Shown one piece after another: positions 36,024-45,031 of a DNA stretch of 64,000 nucleotides (positions are counted from its first letter, which is position 1; the number at the start of each line of letters is the position of its first letter). The notes beneath the pieces were generated by a model. That model did no database searches, was not told where the DNA came from, and saw only the letters and a list, made by a program, of their open reading frames with translations. The stretch lies in IMG/VR virus record IMGVR_UViG_3300046787_000316, positions 62,001 through 126,000 of that record, one strand, 5' to 3'. The position numbers and the translations under genes are program-made. Source of the stretch: a virus.

Positions 36024-36027
36024 AGAA

Positions 36028-36059
36028 CAAATATACGAATTTTATTTGGTTAATCCAAA
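36028..36059 (-). promoter_or_regulatory. Host-type promoter (TTTG-N20-TATATTTG)
   Basis: Minus-strand TTTG (36059-36056), 20 nt, then TATATTTG (36035-36028), exact TAnnTTTG. It sits between the endonuclease I stop and the primase start, so it can drive primase and Mre11-Rad50 early. Confidence 0.7.
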
Positions 36060-36060
36060 T

Positions 36061-36468
36061 TTATTCGAACCAATTTTCGGGAATATGTTTATCTGCGTAT
36101 TTGAAACCATTCTTATCACACCAATCGGCATAAGATGTTTTAGATGCTTTACTGATTTTATTCTTTGAGTTTGAGAATACAAATCGTATATCCAATTCAG
36201 GGTTATGTTCCCTAACTAATAGATGTTTTTTTCTATCTGCCGCAAGAAACCTTCCTTTAGTTTCTACGAAAATACCATTAGGTAACTTAAAGTCAGGATT
36301 ATAAGTATGTTTAGAAGCAGGTATAACATATACCAATTTTTCGGTTTCATACTCCACTTTAATTCCTTTACTTTCGATTTGAGTTGAAATGTTCTCCTCA
36401 AGACCTGACTTAAACCCATATTTTCTGGCAACCCATCCACTTGATTTTTTTGTAACTTTTTTAGCCAT
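36061..36468 (-). CDS. T7 endonuclease I-like Holliday-junction resolvase
   Basis: About 135 residues, very close to phage T7 gp3. SGLEENISTQIESKGI, VYVIPASKHTYNPDF, LPNGIFVETKG, DRKKHLLVREHNPELDIR and FADK/YADK-type end all match. Catalytic residues expected from T7 (E20, D55, E65, K67) are seen as E24, D59, E69 and K71. It cuts branched DNA such as Holliday junctions and replication forks. The start chosen is the internal ATG giving MAKKVTKKSSG, because it lies 4 nt after the stop of the preceding gene. A longer reading adds 19 residues that overlap that gene and have no match in the family. Confidence 0.95.
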   Translation of the reverse strand: MAKKVTKKSSGWVARKYGFKSGLEENISTQIESKGIKVEYETEKLVYVIPASKHTYNPDFKLPNGIFVETKGRFLAADRKKHLLVREHNPELDIRFVFSNSKNKISKASKTSYADWCDKNGFKYADKHIPENWFE

Positions 36469-36472
36469 TAAA

Positions 36473-36679
36473 TTATTTTTTTGTATCTGAATATTTCTTT
36501 TCAGAAATTGAACCACCTCTACCAACTTTGAATTTATCAGCAGTTAAGATTTGGTCATCTGCCTTTTTTAAATCGTTTGTAGTATATGGTGTTTTTGCAT
36601 TATCACCAGCAGTATAGCTGATTTTATCAACACCTAATGATTTTTGTGCTGCTTTGTATAAATCTAAAATCTTTGACAT
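36473..36679 (-). CDS. Small hypothetical protein
   Basis: A 68-residue basic protein with many Lys, Asp and Gly residues and a short helix at the start (KILDLYKAAQKSLG). No family recognised. It is separated from the structural gene before it by a conserved late leader motif and is 4 nt from endonuclease I. It therefore lies at the border of the late structural and replication blocks. It could be a virion or head-tail connector piece, but nothing proves it. Confidence 0.6.
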   Translation of the reverse strand: MSKILDLYKAAQKSLGVDKISYTAGDNAKTPYTTNDLKKADDQILTADKFKVGRGGSISEKKYSDTKK

Positions 36680-36689
36680 AGTTTCTTTT

Positions 36690-36706
36690 GTTTAGTAATA
36701 AATATT
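36690..36706 (-). promoter_or_regulatory. Late-leader motif AATATTTATTACTAAAC
   Basis: A 17-base element (plus: GTTTAGTAATAAATATT) located 10 nt before the ATG of the 68-residue gene. The identical 17 bases occur at 44979-44995 before the 1680-residue tail protein gene. Confidence 0.5.
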
Positions 36707-36708
36707 AA

Positions 36709-37926
36709 TTATGTATCAAAACGTACAATAAAGTTTATAGGAATATCTGGTTCTGATTTAATAGGTTGTGGTAACTTAGCAACTGCTACTAAATCACAAT
36801 TATCATCATATAATCCAATAGTTGTAATAAATGGTGCCAAGAAAGAACCAACCGTATCTATTGAGCCACTTAAATCATAATGTTCGAATCCTGCAAAAAC
36901 ACTTTCACTAACCGATGATGTATATCTATAATCCAATACCTGCCCATCATCCATTATAGATTTTTTACGAATATATTTAGTAGGTTGCTCACTCCAAACA
37001 CGTCTACTAATCCCATCGGAATCAATAAATGTAGAATACTTACCGCCAACTTGTGTTATAGCCGTTGGATTTTGTGATATATTGAATTCATCTTGATTTG
37101 AAATCAAAAGATATTCATGTTCGTATATAGTTTGAGTTGATTTATAGGTCAAATCCCAATCACCTATTAAATGTGTTTCAACTTCCCTATTAATAGTTAC
37201 CAATCCTTGTTGATAAAATACATTACCTAATTTTATACCATTTGCTTCCGCAGGTAAGAATGGGAAGTTATCAACAATCATTTGTTGAGTTTCCATATCA
37301 AACTTATCTATTCGAATAGCAGTATCGCCTCTATACTCTATATCTCTATATGTAAATTCAATTGTTTGATTTTCAATATCCACAAAAAATAAATTATTAT
37401 CAAGTATAATAGTATATTCATTTTCAACGGTATCTTCGAATCTAAAATTTAATGCCGATGCTGATGGTTCGTTTTCAAGATTAATAATCGTTACAAAGAC
37501 TTGGTCGCGTGGGTCGTATAAGTTACCATAACCATCATCAAAGTAAGTACCAAGCGTACTATCATCAACCAATTGTAGTGATGTTTTCTTTATACCCTCT
37601 CCTACATATTTTAAAGGAATTGATATTACTTTAGCAGAACCACTTAAATATCGTTCTTTAGCTTTAGTTTCCGGAATATATAAATTTGTTTTTACTCCTG
37701 AACGTATAAACGGATTATCTTCTTGCCCATTATAGAATTGAGCTCTTAGTTGACCGAATACCGATTTATATGGTACAATTGAGCCATCGTTTAACGTATT
37801 ATTATTGGATATGTTATCATTGGCATATAATATAGAAATATCAGTAGATGCTTCATTGAAAGCCCACTCCTTATACGCCTTAAATGGACGAACGCTAATA
37901 TCCGATTTTGGAATTCTTTTTAACAT
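36709..37926 (-). CDS. Tail/baseplate structural protein, C-terminal paralog 1
   Basis: About 405 residues of beta-rich sequence. The C-terminus FLAPFITTIGLYDDNCDLVAVAKLPQPIKSEPDIPINFIVRFD repeats, in the form ITxxGLYDD..(E/D)L(L/V)AVAK..(K/Q)PI, the end of the next structural protein, so the two share a C-terminal module. Its position in the baseplate block argues for a tail or baseplate role; T4 counterpart not identified. It follows a terminator and a GATATTTATAT leader, so it may be separately transcribed. Confidence 0.7.
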   Translation of the reverse strand: MLKRIPKSDISVRPFKAYKEWAFNEASTDISILYANDNISNNNTLNDGSIVPYKSVFGQLRAQFYNGQEDNPFIRSGVKTNLYIPETKAKERYLSGSAKVISIPLKYVGEGIKKTSLQLVDDSTLGTYFDDGYGNLYDPRDQVFVTIINLENEPSASALNFRFEDTVENEYTIILDNNLFFVDIENQTIEFTYRDIEYRGDTAIRIDKFDMETQQMIVDNFPFLPAEANGIKLGNVFYQQGLVTINREVETHLIGDWDLTYKSTQTIYEHEYLLISNQDEFNISQNPTAITQVGGKYSTFIDSDGISRRVWSEQPTKYIRKKSIMDDGQVLDYRYTSSVSESVFAGFEHYDLSGSIDTVGSFLAPFITTIGLYDDNCDLVAVAKLPQPIKSEPDIPINFIVRFDT

Positions 37927-37933
37927 ATCCTAT

Positions 37934-37941
37934 ATAAATAT
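37934..37941 (-). promoter_or_regulatory. ATATTTAT late-leader motif
   Basis: Minus-strand GATATTTATATAGG, 8 nt before the ATG, sharing 11 bases with the leader of the giant fusion gene. It lies between the terminator hairpin and the 405-residue gene. Confidence 0.4.
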
Positions 37942-37951
37942 CGGTTAAACT

Positions 37952-37974
37952 AAAAACCCACCAATTAGGTGGGT
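37952..37974 (-). terminator. Rho-independent terminator between two structural genes
   Basis: On the minus strand ACCCACC-TAATT-GGTGGGT forms a 7-bp GC-rich hairpin followed directly by TTTTT. It comes after the 416-residue structural gene, 25-47 nt past its stop, and ahead of the 405-residue gene. It would lower expression of distal genes or separate late units. Confidence 0.8.
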
Positions 37975-37998
37975 CTAAAGTTTATTAGTTACTCTCTA

Positions 37999-39249
37999 TT
38001 AAAAATCTAACTTTACTTTTATTGCTACTTCCTTATCGAATGATTTTTCGATTGGTTTAGATACTTTCGCCACTGCTAATAATTCATTTGCATCATCATA
38101 CAAACCTACCGATGTAATATAAACCTTAGGGTCTTTTTCAAATGTAGATTGAACAAATGCACCAACTGAACCAGTTACGAATGTTGGGTTGTTTGAGAAA
38201 TTGAATTCTCTATTGTTTGCTCTTACAAAATAATGTGAAGTTGAAACATTTTCAGTTCTTCTCATTTGTAAATCGGCTCCACCAGCGATTGCTTTAAGTA
38301 ATGCTACCGAACCTGAATTGTAAGAATAAGTTGAACCACTCAATGCGTTGTTATGGTAAACATCTTTTTGAGAACCATTAGCTGCTGCTAATTTAGTATC
38401 AACTGCTGCATATAATGCGTTTGGATTTAATAAGATAACTCCCATATCTGGATAGAATAATCCAAATCCTTGTCCGTTTGATGCGGTTGGAGATGCGATT
38501 GTTCCTTCGTTTGCGCTACCAATATTTAATGCTCCACTAACTACATTGAATACTCTACCACTTGCACCAACTGCTTCGGTTTGACCCGAATCATCGATTA
38601 AAGTAATAGTACCCAATGAACCAGAAAGTGTAAGTTGGAAGTTACCTGGGTCTAATTGTTCTTTATATCTCGCTCTGTTGATGTTGATTGCGTAGAATGA
38701 TGTTAAATCGTGTCCTGCGGCAGTTGAGCCGGTATATACACTAAAATTAGTATCAGCTGCATCTAACAACATATTACGGAATTGAGAATAAACTGCTTTA
38801 GTTTGAACCCCTGAATTATCACTTTGAGTGTAAGTAGGTGCACCATATCCATTTATATCTCCGTATGCCAATGAGAACTGAACTTCAGCTGCATCCGATG
38901 ATGGTGTTAGGTTATACACATCTAAGTAATATTTACCACTCACATCTGCTAATTGCGTAGATGAAGTGAAAAATGAACTTAATGAACCTGTATCACCACT
39001 CCAAATACCCGAAGTTACGATTTCTGTTCTGTTAGTTACTTTATCGATGGCGCCAAATTTCTTATAAATACCATTTGTAACGGTAGTTATATCTGAACTG
39101 ATTTGCTCACCTTGTCCTAAAAATTGGTTTACGATATTCACCAATTCGGTTGTATCGACAGGAGTTCCAGCAGTATTTGCCGCTGAAGCTAAGTATTGTG
39201 ATAAATTACTTGCTAAAAGTGCTCCTCTATTATCTCTTATTAATGCCAT
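37999..39249 (-). CDS. Tail/baseplate structural protein, C-terminal paralog 2
   Basis: About 416 residues. The N-terminus MALIRDNRGALLASNLSQYL and the end VYITSVGLYDDANELLAVAKVSKPIEKSFDKEVAIKVKLDF are typical of a structural protein family common in T4-like phages of AT-rich hosts. The same C-terminal block is present in the 405-residue neighbour, but the N-terminal halves differ. Long stretches of Ser/Thr/Ala/Gly fit an extended beta domain. Function within the baseplate or tail is unproven. It is followed by a terminator. Confidence 0.75.
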   Translation of the reverse strand: MALIRDNRGALLASNLSQYLASAANTAGTPVDTTELVNIVNQFLGQGEQISSDITTVTNGIYKKFGAIDKVTNRTEIVTSGIWSGDTGSLSSFFTSSTQLADVSGKYYLDVYNLTPSSDAAEVQFSLAYGDINGYGAPTYTQSDNSGVQTKAVYSQFRNMLLDAADTNFSVYTGSTAAGHDLTSFYAININRARYKEQLDPGNFQLTLSGSLGTITLIDDSGQTEAVGASGRVFNVVSGALNIGSANEGTIASPTASNGQGFGLFYPDMGVILLNPNALYAAVDTKLAAANGSQKDVYHNNALSGSTYSYNSGSVALLKAIAGGADLQMRRTENVSTSHYFVRANNREFNFSNNPTFVTGSVGAFVQSTFEKDPKVYITSVGLYDDANELLAVAKVSKPIEKSFDKEVAIKVKLDF

Positions 39250-39257
39250 AGTTTAAA

Positions 39258-39881
39258 TTATTGAACGTATGTTACGGTTACCGGAATTGTTTGTGAACCA
39301 CCCGTTTCATTACCATACACAGTTATAGTTGTTCTGATAGATGAAGTTAATGATGGGTTTGGAATAAATTTGAATGTCAATCCTTTTGCAACAGCTGCAG
39401 TTGCAGAAACATCATCACCAATAAATACTGGCACTGTCCCTACATCAGAAGTTACACCTTCTCCAATAATATCTCCTGCGTTTTTATTAGATAATACGAT
39501 TGTATATCCTAAACGTCTGTTTCCGGCTGGAGATGTCGTTGGTGATAAAGATACTTCACCACTATTTTGATTAACTGCTACATTTGGAATACCAAATTCT
39601 ACAACCGGAATACGAGTTGTATTTTTAGGTAATGTTACCAATTTGTATTTCATTACTTGTGTTTCATCAGGCGATGCTTCTAAAACCGGCATATTTTTAA
39701 TAGCCGCATCATAGTAAGCTGACCCCAATGGATGAGCTGGTTCATATAGAGAGTAGTCAATCTCATCATCTGCTAATGCAAATTGAGTAATGTTTAACCC
39801 TTGCCCAGCTGCTAATTTCTCTCTACCCTTTTTAGTAAGAATAGCATCTACTGTTAATTCAGTATTACTTAAATATCCCAT
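39258..39881 (-). CDS. Conserved phage structural protein
   Basis: About 207 residues. The N-terminus YLSNTELTVDAILTKKGREKLAAG, followed by ITQFALADDEIDYSLYEPAHPLGS and NMPVLEASPDE, is a pattern I recognise from other large tailed phages but to which no exact role is attached. The C-terminal half is beta sandwich. It starts after an ATATTTAT-AAAC leader and is 8 nt from the 416-residue gene, so the three belong together. Likely a minor tail or baseplate component. Confidence 0.75.
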   Translation of the reverse strand: MGYLSNTELTVDAILTKKGREKLAAGQGLNITQFALADDEIDYSLYEPAHPLGSAYYDAAIKNMPVLEASPDETQVMKYKLVTLPKNTTRIPVVEFGIPNVAVNQNSGEVSLSPTTSPAGNRRLGYTIVLSNKNAGDIIGEGVTSDVGTVPVFIGDDVSATAAVAKGLTFKFIPNPSLTSSIRTTITVYGNETGGSQTIPVTVTYVQ

Positions 39882-39898
39882 AGTATTGTATTATCTTT

Positions 39899-39912
39899 GT
39901 TTATAAATATAA
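39899..39912 (-). promoter_or_regulatory. Late-leader motif TATATTTATAAAC
   Basis: Minus-strand TATATTTATAAAC continuing AAAG, 17 nt before the ATG of the 207-residue gene. It matches the ATATTTAT core and trailing A-run of the other late leaders. Confidence 0.45.
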
Positions 39913-39928
39913 TTATTTTTAAAATCCG

Positions 39929-42900
39929 TTATTCTACTTCCAAAATTGGTTCAGATGAATCTCTACCTGCTTTGTTTACTTTCAACGTATTAGGGTTTGT
40001 TGTAAACACTTCTACCGGAGATGAGCCATCTAAAGTAGTTGCCGCAGTATTTTTAGAACCCTTAAAGAATGAATTTTCCATTCCTCGTGTCAAATCGGAT
40101 GTATTTCTAAAATGTGTTTTTAAATACCCATTTACAGGTACTACCGAAATAATATTGTTCTTAACAATTGGAGCAACCGAATTAGCGAATGGTTGAATAT
40201 TCAATGTTGTTTCTGTATAAACCGATGATGTTAATACACTACCACCTCTTTCATCACCCAATCCAGTTAACGATGATGTTACTGCGTATTTAACTATTTG
40301 TCTAGTCTTTTGTTCGGTTATCAAATTAACTCTAACTCTCTCCTTTATAACACTACCATCTGTTCCAAAATAAGTTCTAATGGCAGAACCACTTTGTGCA
40401 TAAATACCAAATCCAATATTTTCTAATACCGATTGACCTGCTATTGTATTACTATTTACTAAATCAATTTCACTTAATATAGTAGGTTCGCCTAAGCCGG
40501 AACTAATTGTAGTTTCTTTTTGATAAACATCCGATGATAATATCAAATCATCATTGGCACCAATTAATGAATCATATTGATAATTCATAGCCGTTAAATT
40601 ATTAGATAAATTGGCTTCAACTAATGATTCATACTGATTATTTTCACCAGATATACTATCGGATAAATCGGCGTTTACAATCATTTCATATTGATTGTTT
40701 TCCATTTGTATTACCGTAGTATCCGAAAACTTTATATTAGTTTCTTTCTGATATTCTTCTCCCGTTGGCTTATTCAATTGAACTTTACTTCTTTCTAAGA
40801 AATGCGGCTCAATTAAAAGACCCGTAGTTGCTTTAACTCTAGCTGGCAACATCTTCTTAATATCTTCAAACATTGATTTCTCATAAAGTTTGATTAAGTT
40901 GATGTATGAATAAATATCTCTACCATCAAATCTTTCGAAGTAATAACTTCTCAAATCATCTAATTGTTTGTAATTAGATTTATATGCATCGGATGGGTCA
41001 CCAATATAGTTATCCAAATTAATTCCACCAAATGATTTGGCGATATCAATATTTAATTCTTTTGTTGGTGAGAAAAATAATCCCACTCTATTTGAATCGG
41101 TTGGAGATTGGTCAAACGCTTTCTTAGTAGCTCTACCTTTAGATGATAAATCTGAAATTAATGTTTGCGATTCCATTCTAACTTTATTCGTAGAATATCT
41201 ACCAGCTCCTAAATCGGGTATTTCCAATACAACACTTCTATCAATAGCTTCGAATTGATACGGATAATCTGTTATAGATGTAAATCCAAACGCAGATGCT
41301 GAATATGATGCCGATGGGTTTGTTGATAATATTGTATCTCCACCTACCAAAGAACCACTTTCTAAATCATTTCTATATAAAGATGATGAATAGTGTATAT
41401 TCGCATCCACATTTAACAATGATTGAGAAACTGATAAATTCTTAGGGTATTCAAAATCTAAACGGAAATATAAATCATCGGTAGATGCTGAAACGTGATT
41501 TCCATTAATCATCTCCGGAAATGAAACGTGTTCAAAGAAACGTTCTTTTTCCAATGGGGTTGACCATAAACGGAATTCATCCAAACTACCAACGTATGTT
41601 CCACCAACCTTTAATTCAGTAGGAGTTTCCCAATCCGAATTTGTATTAACTACACTAGCAGTCGTTGTGTTTTGGAATATAGTTCTTTCTTTATTAGCCT
41701 GTCTTACATTTAATTCAAAATTATGATAACTACCACTTACTTCTCTTGATATCTCTACACCAAAGAAATTACCATTGAATATAGGTAATATTGATGATGT
41801 AAAATTACTAGAGCCATAATTGAACTCCAAATATCCAAACGGATTATCAGCATCATTAGATGATGTGTGTAAATTTAAACTAACCGAACTACCATTCAAT
41901 GAAAGTAATGTAGATGATTGTCTACCCAATGGTTTAACAAATACCTCTATTGTATCAGGTCGTCTATTTCGCTCGGTATCTCTCCAATCAGTTGTAATAT
42001 ATGAACCACTAACCATTTTAAGAGCGGTAGTAATGTTATCCATCACTAACTTAGTCTTAGTAGTTTCGGTTACTTCTGGTCCTCCAAATTCTAAAATAGA
42101 AAGATTAGATGATGGGATACCATAGCAACTCAATAGTGCGTAAACTCCTCTTCGAGTTCCTTTATGTTTTAATAAGTAAGGTAAGTTATTTATAATTCTT
42201 CTCCAAACTTCGTATGTTCTTTGTTTGGCTGGGTTTAATTCAGTTTCACCATTTTGATTACCAAATACATAAGACCACAATGCTTTATCTGCTGCCAGAT
42301 TTTGAGCATCCCATCCAAATGATTTAAGTGCATCAAATAATAATTTATCCGAAATACCATCTTTCGATTGGTATCCTAATCCTCTACTCTTTTCAATTGC
42401 TTTGGTATGGAAATAGATATTATCAAAATGTTGACCAATCATTGAAAAGAATAATAGTAAACTGGCATTCTCCTCATTGTTAACAATATATTGTGGTATA
42501 TTGTTTTGAACCCAATTCATATTATTAGAATCATAGATAGTAGCATCCTCTAATATAATGTTATACCAATCGGCAACACTATTATCATTCGATGATACTC
42601 TATTACTTCCGTTATAAGGCCAAGACATTGAAGATGATGTGTATAAGAATTTCTCAAATCCATCAAATCCAGTTATCAATTGATTTTTCTTAGATAATTG
42701 TCTTTCACTCTCTTGTTGCGATACAAGTGATGATGTATAAAATGCTTGCTCCTCACCGGTATAATCGGTAGATGCGCTTAATATTAATTGCTCATAACTT
42801 TCAATTAATTGAACTTTATAAACGAAATTATCCAATCTTTCTTTTGCCGAACTGAAATGTACGAAGTTATTCCACAAATAAGTTGAACCACTCACATATT

Positions 42901-44971
42901 CAATATTCAGTGCATCAGTACTAATCAATGAAGAGCTTAGATATGTATTCACCAATTCGGATGATGATGATATCGATGTTCCTAATATCAAATTATCTAA
43001 CGATTCGTAGTTAGTAGATTGTCCTTTTACAAAATCAACCGGAATTTCAAAATTAGGCCCTTTTAATGGAGGACATGATAAATCATCTTGCTCATTTAAT
43101 ACAACCGTTTCAATCAACGGATTACTCATTAATTTAGTAATCCAAAATGTTGAATTGTTTGATATATTGGCTGGAAGCGGCGAGTATAGTTTTAATATAA
43201 TCGATTCAACTTCATTTGTAACAAATTCATTACCCAATTCATCAATTGATTTATCAGATAATGTCCAATTATCAACTTCCCAAGATGAAATCAATGTTTG
43301 CTCATTGTTTCCAAAGTTAGCAAGATGTGTTAAGTATTTACTTTCCTTATCTGGTTCAATAATACTTAATTTCTCCGAAAACGATTGGAATAATGATGTA
43401 GCAATTATATCTTCATCCAATGATAAGGTTGGTAAAGTTAATTTAGTAATAATTTCGTATTCATTACCAATTAACTCTTCAGCGCCACCTCTATTATAGG
43501 GTTTTAATATCAATGTAACATTATCACTACCACTCCAATTAGGATATGCGTTTCGTAATGTTTTAAGATTAATCTTTAATCCACCATTTGCAGGTTGATT
43601 GGTAGCTAATCCAATATTAGAACCATCTTTTAATTTTAAAAATATATCAACTGATGTTGCTGCGAATGTTGCGTATTTAACATCGTATTCAACATTGAAA
43701 TCAGAAAATGATGGAACATCGATTGTATCAGCACACGTTACTTCGGTAATAGATGGATAATCATTCACCGATGTAAAGGTTACTAATATTTCTTTTCTAG
43801 TACCCGTTCCATATTTGTTCCCAACAGGAACTAATATAATTCGATTTGAACCATATACCTCTTGAAAATCTTTTTGAAAGAATAATGTGAATTGGTTGTT
43901 AGAGGCCGGTATCTCCAAAACTTTCGAAGGAGATACATATACCATTACTTTATCAGCATTATTGGTTTTAAATGGAATCGTAATAGATTTCTCCGTATCC
44001 GATTCTCTTACACTTAATGTATATTGCGTAGAACTTAGCTCAATGGTAGGTTCGGCAAATGTCAATATCTTTTCAGCGTTAACAATGACTATGAAAGTAG
44101 ATGTTAATTGGTTTGCTGGTATTTGAAATGAATATGGTTGCGTCACCAATCTATCAAAGTTGATGTTATTTACATCATCTCCGATTTGAGATTTAACACC
44201 TGAATAAATACCGGTGATACTAATATCGCTTGGCAAATTACCCTGTAATTGTAGATTAACAACCGCATTACTTATAGTTTGTTTTGGTAATATACCAAGT
44301 AAGTTACCATCTGATAATTTTAATGTACCCGATTTAATTATATCACCATTTGAAATGATATCATATTTTAACGAGATGTAATCGTTAATTTCCGATGTTA
44401 AGTTTGAACCAAACCCCAATTCATATTCAATATTTGGGTTAGGTGACTCGTTTATTTGTTCAATATATGATACGGAAGGGGATACGGCTGCCTTTTCAAG
44501 TTTAAAATTCAAAGTAACACCACCAGTTGCATAGTTTAAAGTTCTTGGTTGTTCAGCTATCCACTCACCATTTGAATAGGTGAACTCTTGAATAGATACT
44601 CCCTCACTTCGTATATTGTTAGCATCTAATGGGATAATACTTACATCAAACTTATTTACAACTCTACCAGCCGAAGTAAGTGCAGTGTAGGTTCTCTTTG
44701 AACCAAATTTAGTAGATGGACTATACGTTACAGTCGTAGAAGTTCCGTATGTAACTACTACACCATTATCTGCGAATTCAAGAGCATCATATCCATCTGC
44801 TGTTAAATTTATATGCAATGGATTTGTTTTTACAGCTCTAGTGGGAACGTATGGAATTACTGGAGTAGGTATCGAAACCCCTCCTCCTCCGCCACCGCCT
44901 CCACCAAATGAGATGAATCCCCCATCTATGGATATACTATCCGCTGCATCTCGTAAAAATTCTTGTACCAT
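39929..44971 (-). CDS. Very large tail/baseplate protein with LamG domain
   Basis: A 1680-residue structural protein. The N-terminus has a run of eight glycines (about 24-31), then many Ig-like beta strands to about 530, then a helical section with repeated YTSSxxS/ASTDYTGEE-type segments. A LamG-like sandwich lies at about 1000-1140 (SPLLSLNGS-like strands, SLDEFRLWSTPLEKERF). Residues 1422-1470 contain three copies of a (N)xQYEsLVeANLS unit. It would sit on the tail or baseplate and could bind carbohydrate. T4 gp7/gp10 do not clearly match. Leader contains the conserved late motif. Confidence 0.8.
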   Translation of the reverse strand: MVQEFLRDAADSISIDGGFISFGGGGGGGGGVSIPTPVIPYVPTRAVKTNPLHINLTADGYDALEFADNGVVVTYGTSTTVTYSPSTKFGSKRTYTALTSAGRVVNKFDVSIIPLDANNIRSEGVSIQEFTYSNGEWIAEQPRTLNYATGGVTLNFKLEKAAVSPSVSYIEQINESPNPNIEYELGFGSNLTSEINDYISLKYDIISNGDIIKSGTLKLSDGNLLGILPKQTISNAVVNLQLQGNLPSDISITGIYSGVKSQIGDDVNNINFDRLVTQPYSFQIPANQLTSTFIVIVNAEKILTFAEPTIELSSTQYTLSVRESDTEKSITIPFKTNNADKVMVYVSPSKVLEIPASNNQFTLFFQKDFQEVYGSNRIILVPVGNKYGTGTRKEILVTFTSVNDYPSITEVTCADTIDVPSFSDFNVEYDVKYATFAATSVDIFLKLKDGSNIGLATNQPANGGLKINLKTLRNAYPNWSGSDNVTLILKPYNRGGAEELIGNEYEIITKLTLPTLSLDEDIIATSLFQSFSEKLSIIEPDKESKYLTHLANFGNNEQTLISSWEVDNWTLSDKSIDELGNEFVTNEVESIILKLYSPLPANISNNSTFWITKLMSNPLIETVVLNEQDDLSCPPLKGPNFEIPVDFVKGQSTNYESLDNLILGTSISSSSELVNTYLSSSLISTDALNIEYVSGSTYLWNNFVHFSSAKERLDNFVYKVQLIESYEQLILSASTDYTGEEQAFYTSSLVSQQESERQLSKKNQLITGFDGFEKFLYTSSSMSWPYNGSNRVSSNDNSVADWYNIILEDATIYDSNNMNWVQNNIPQYIVNNEENASLLLFFSMIGQHFDNIYFHTKAIEKSRGLGYQSKDGISDKLLFDALKSFGWDAQNLAADKALWSYVFGNQNGETELNPAKQRTYEVWRRIINNLPYLLKHKGTRRGVYALLSCYGIPSSNLSILEFGGPEVTETTKTKLVMDNITTALKMVSGSYITTDWRDTERNRRPDTIEVFVKPLGRQSSTLLSLNGSSVSLNLHTSSNDADNPFGYLEFNYGSSNFTSSILPIFNGNFFGVEISREVSGSYHNFELNVRQANKERTIFQNTTTASVVNTNSDWETPTELKVGGTYVGSLDEFRLWSTPLEKERFFEHVSFPEMINGNHVSASTDDLYFRLDFEYPKNLSVSQSLLNVDANIHYSSSLYRNDLESGSLVGGDTILSTNPSASYSASAFGFTSITDYPYQFEAIDRSVVLEIPDLGAGRYSTNKVRMESQTLISDLSSKGRATKKAFDQSPTDSNRVGLFFSPTKELNIDIAKSFGGINLDNYIGDPSDAYKSNYKQLDDLRSYYFERFDGRDIYSYINLIKLYEKSMFEDIKKMLPARVKATTGLLIEPHFLERSKVQLNKPTGEEYQKETNIKFSDTTVIQMENNQYEMIVNADLSDSISGENNQYESLVEANLSNNLTAMNYQYDSLIGANDDLILSSDVYQKETTISSGLGEPTILSEIDLVNSNTIAGQSVLENIGFGIYAQSGSAIRTYFGTDGSVIKERVRVNLITEQKTRQIVKYAVTSSLTGLGDERGGSVLTSSVYTETTLNIQPFANSVAPIVKNNIISVVPVNGYLKTHFRNTSDLTRGMENSFFKGSKNTAATTLDGSSPVEVFTTNPNTLKVNKAGRDSSEPILEVE
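40560..40705 (-). repeat. Three imperfect repeats in the 1680-residue tail protein
   Basis: Three tandem copies with the pattern NQYE(M/S)(I/L)V.A(D/N)LS, MNYQYDSLIGANDDL, about 17-18 residues each. Divergence between copies suggests an older internal duplication rather than fresh slippage. Confidence 0.7.
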
Positions 44972-44978
44972 CTATATT

Positions 44979-44995
44979 GTTTAGTAATAAATATT
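44979..44995 (-). promoter_or_regulatory. Late-leader motif AATATTTATTACTAAAC
   Basis: Same 17 bases as before the 68-residue gene at 36690-36706, here 7 nt before the ATG of the 1680-residue protein gene. Confidence 0.5.
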
Positions 44996-45031
44996 TTAAT
45001 ATTATTTTATTGGAATACTTCCAATTTGAAA

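Noticed and set aside
36061-36525. Longer start for endonuclease I
   Set aside because: The extra 19 residues overlap the preceding gene and do not match the T7 family; the internal ATG at 36468 fits the operon spacing.
36709-39249. Calling the two paralogous structural proteins tail sheath
   Set aside because: They are short for a sheath protein and lack its recognisable C-terminal domain; the tail/baseplate label is safer.
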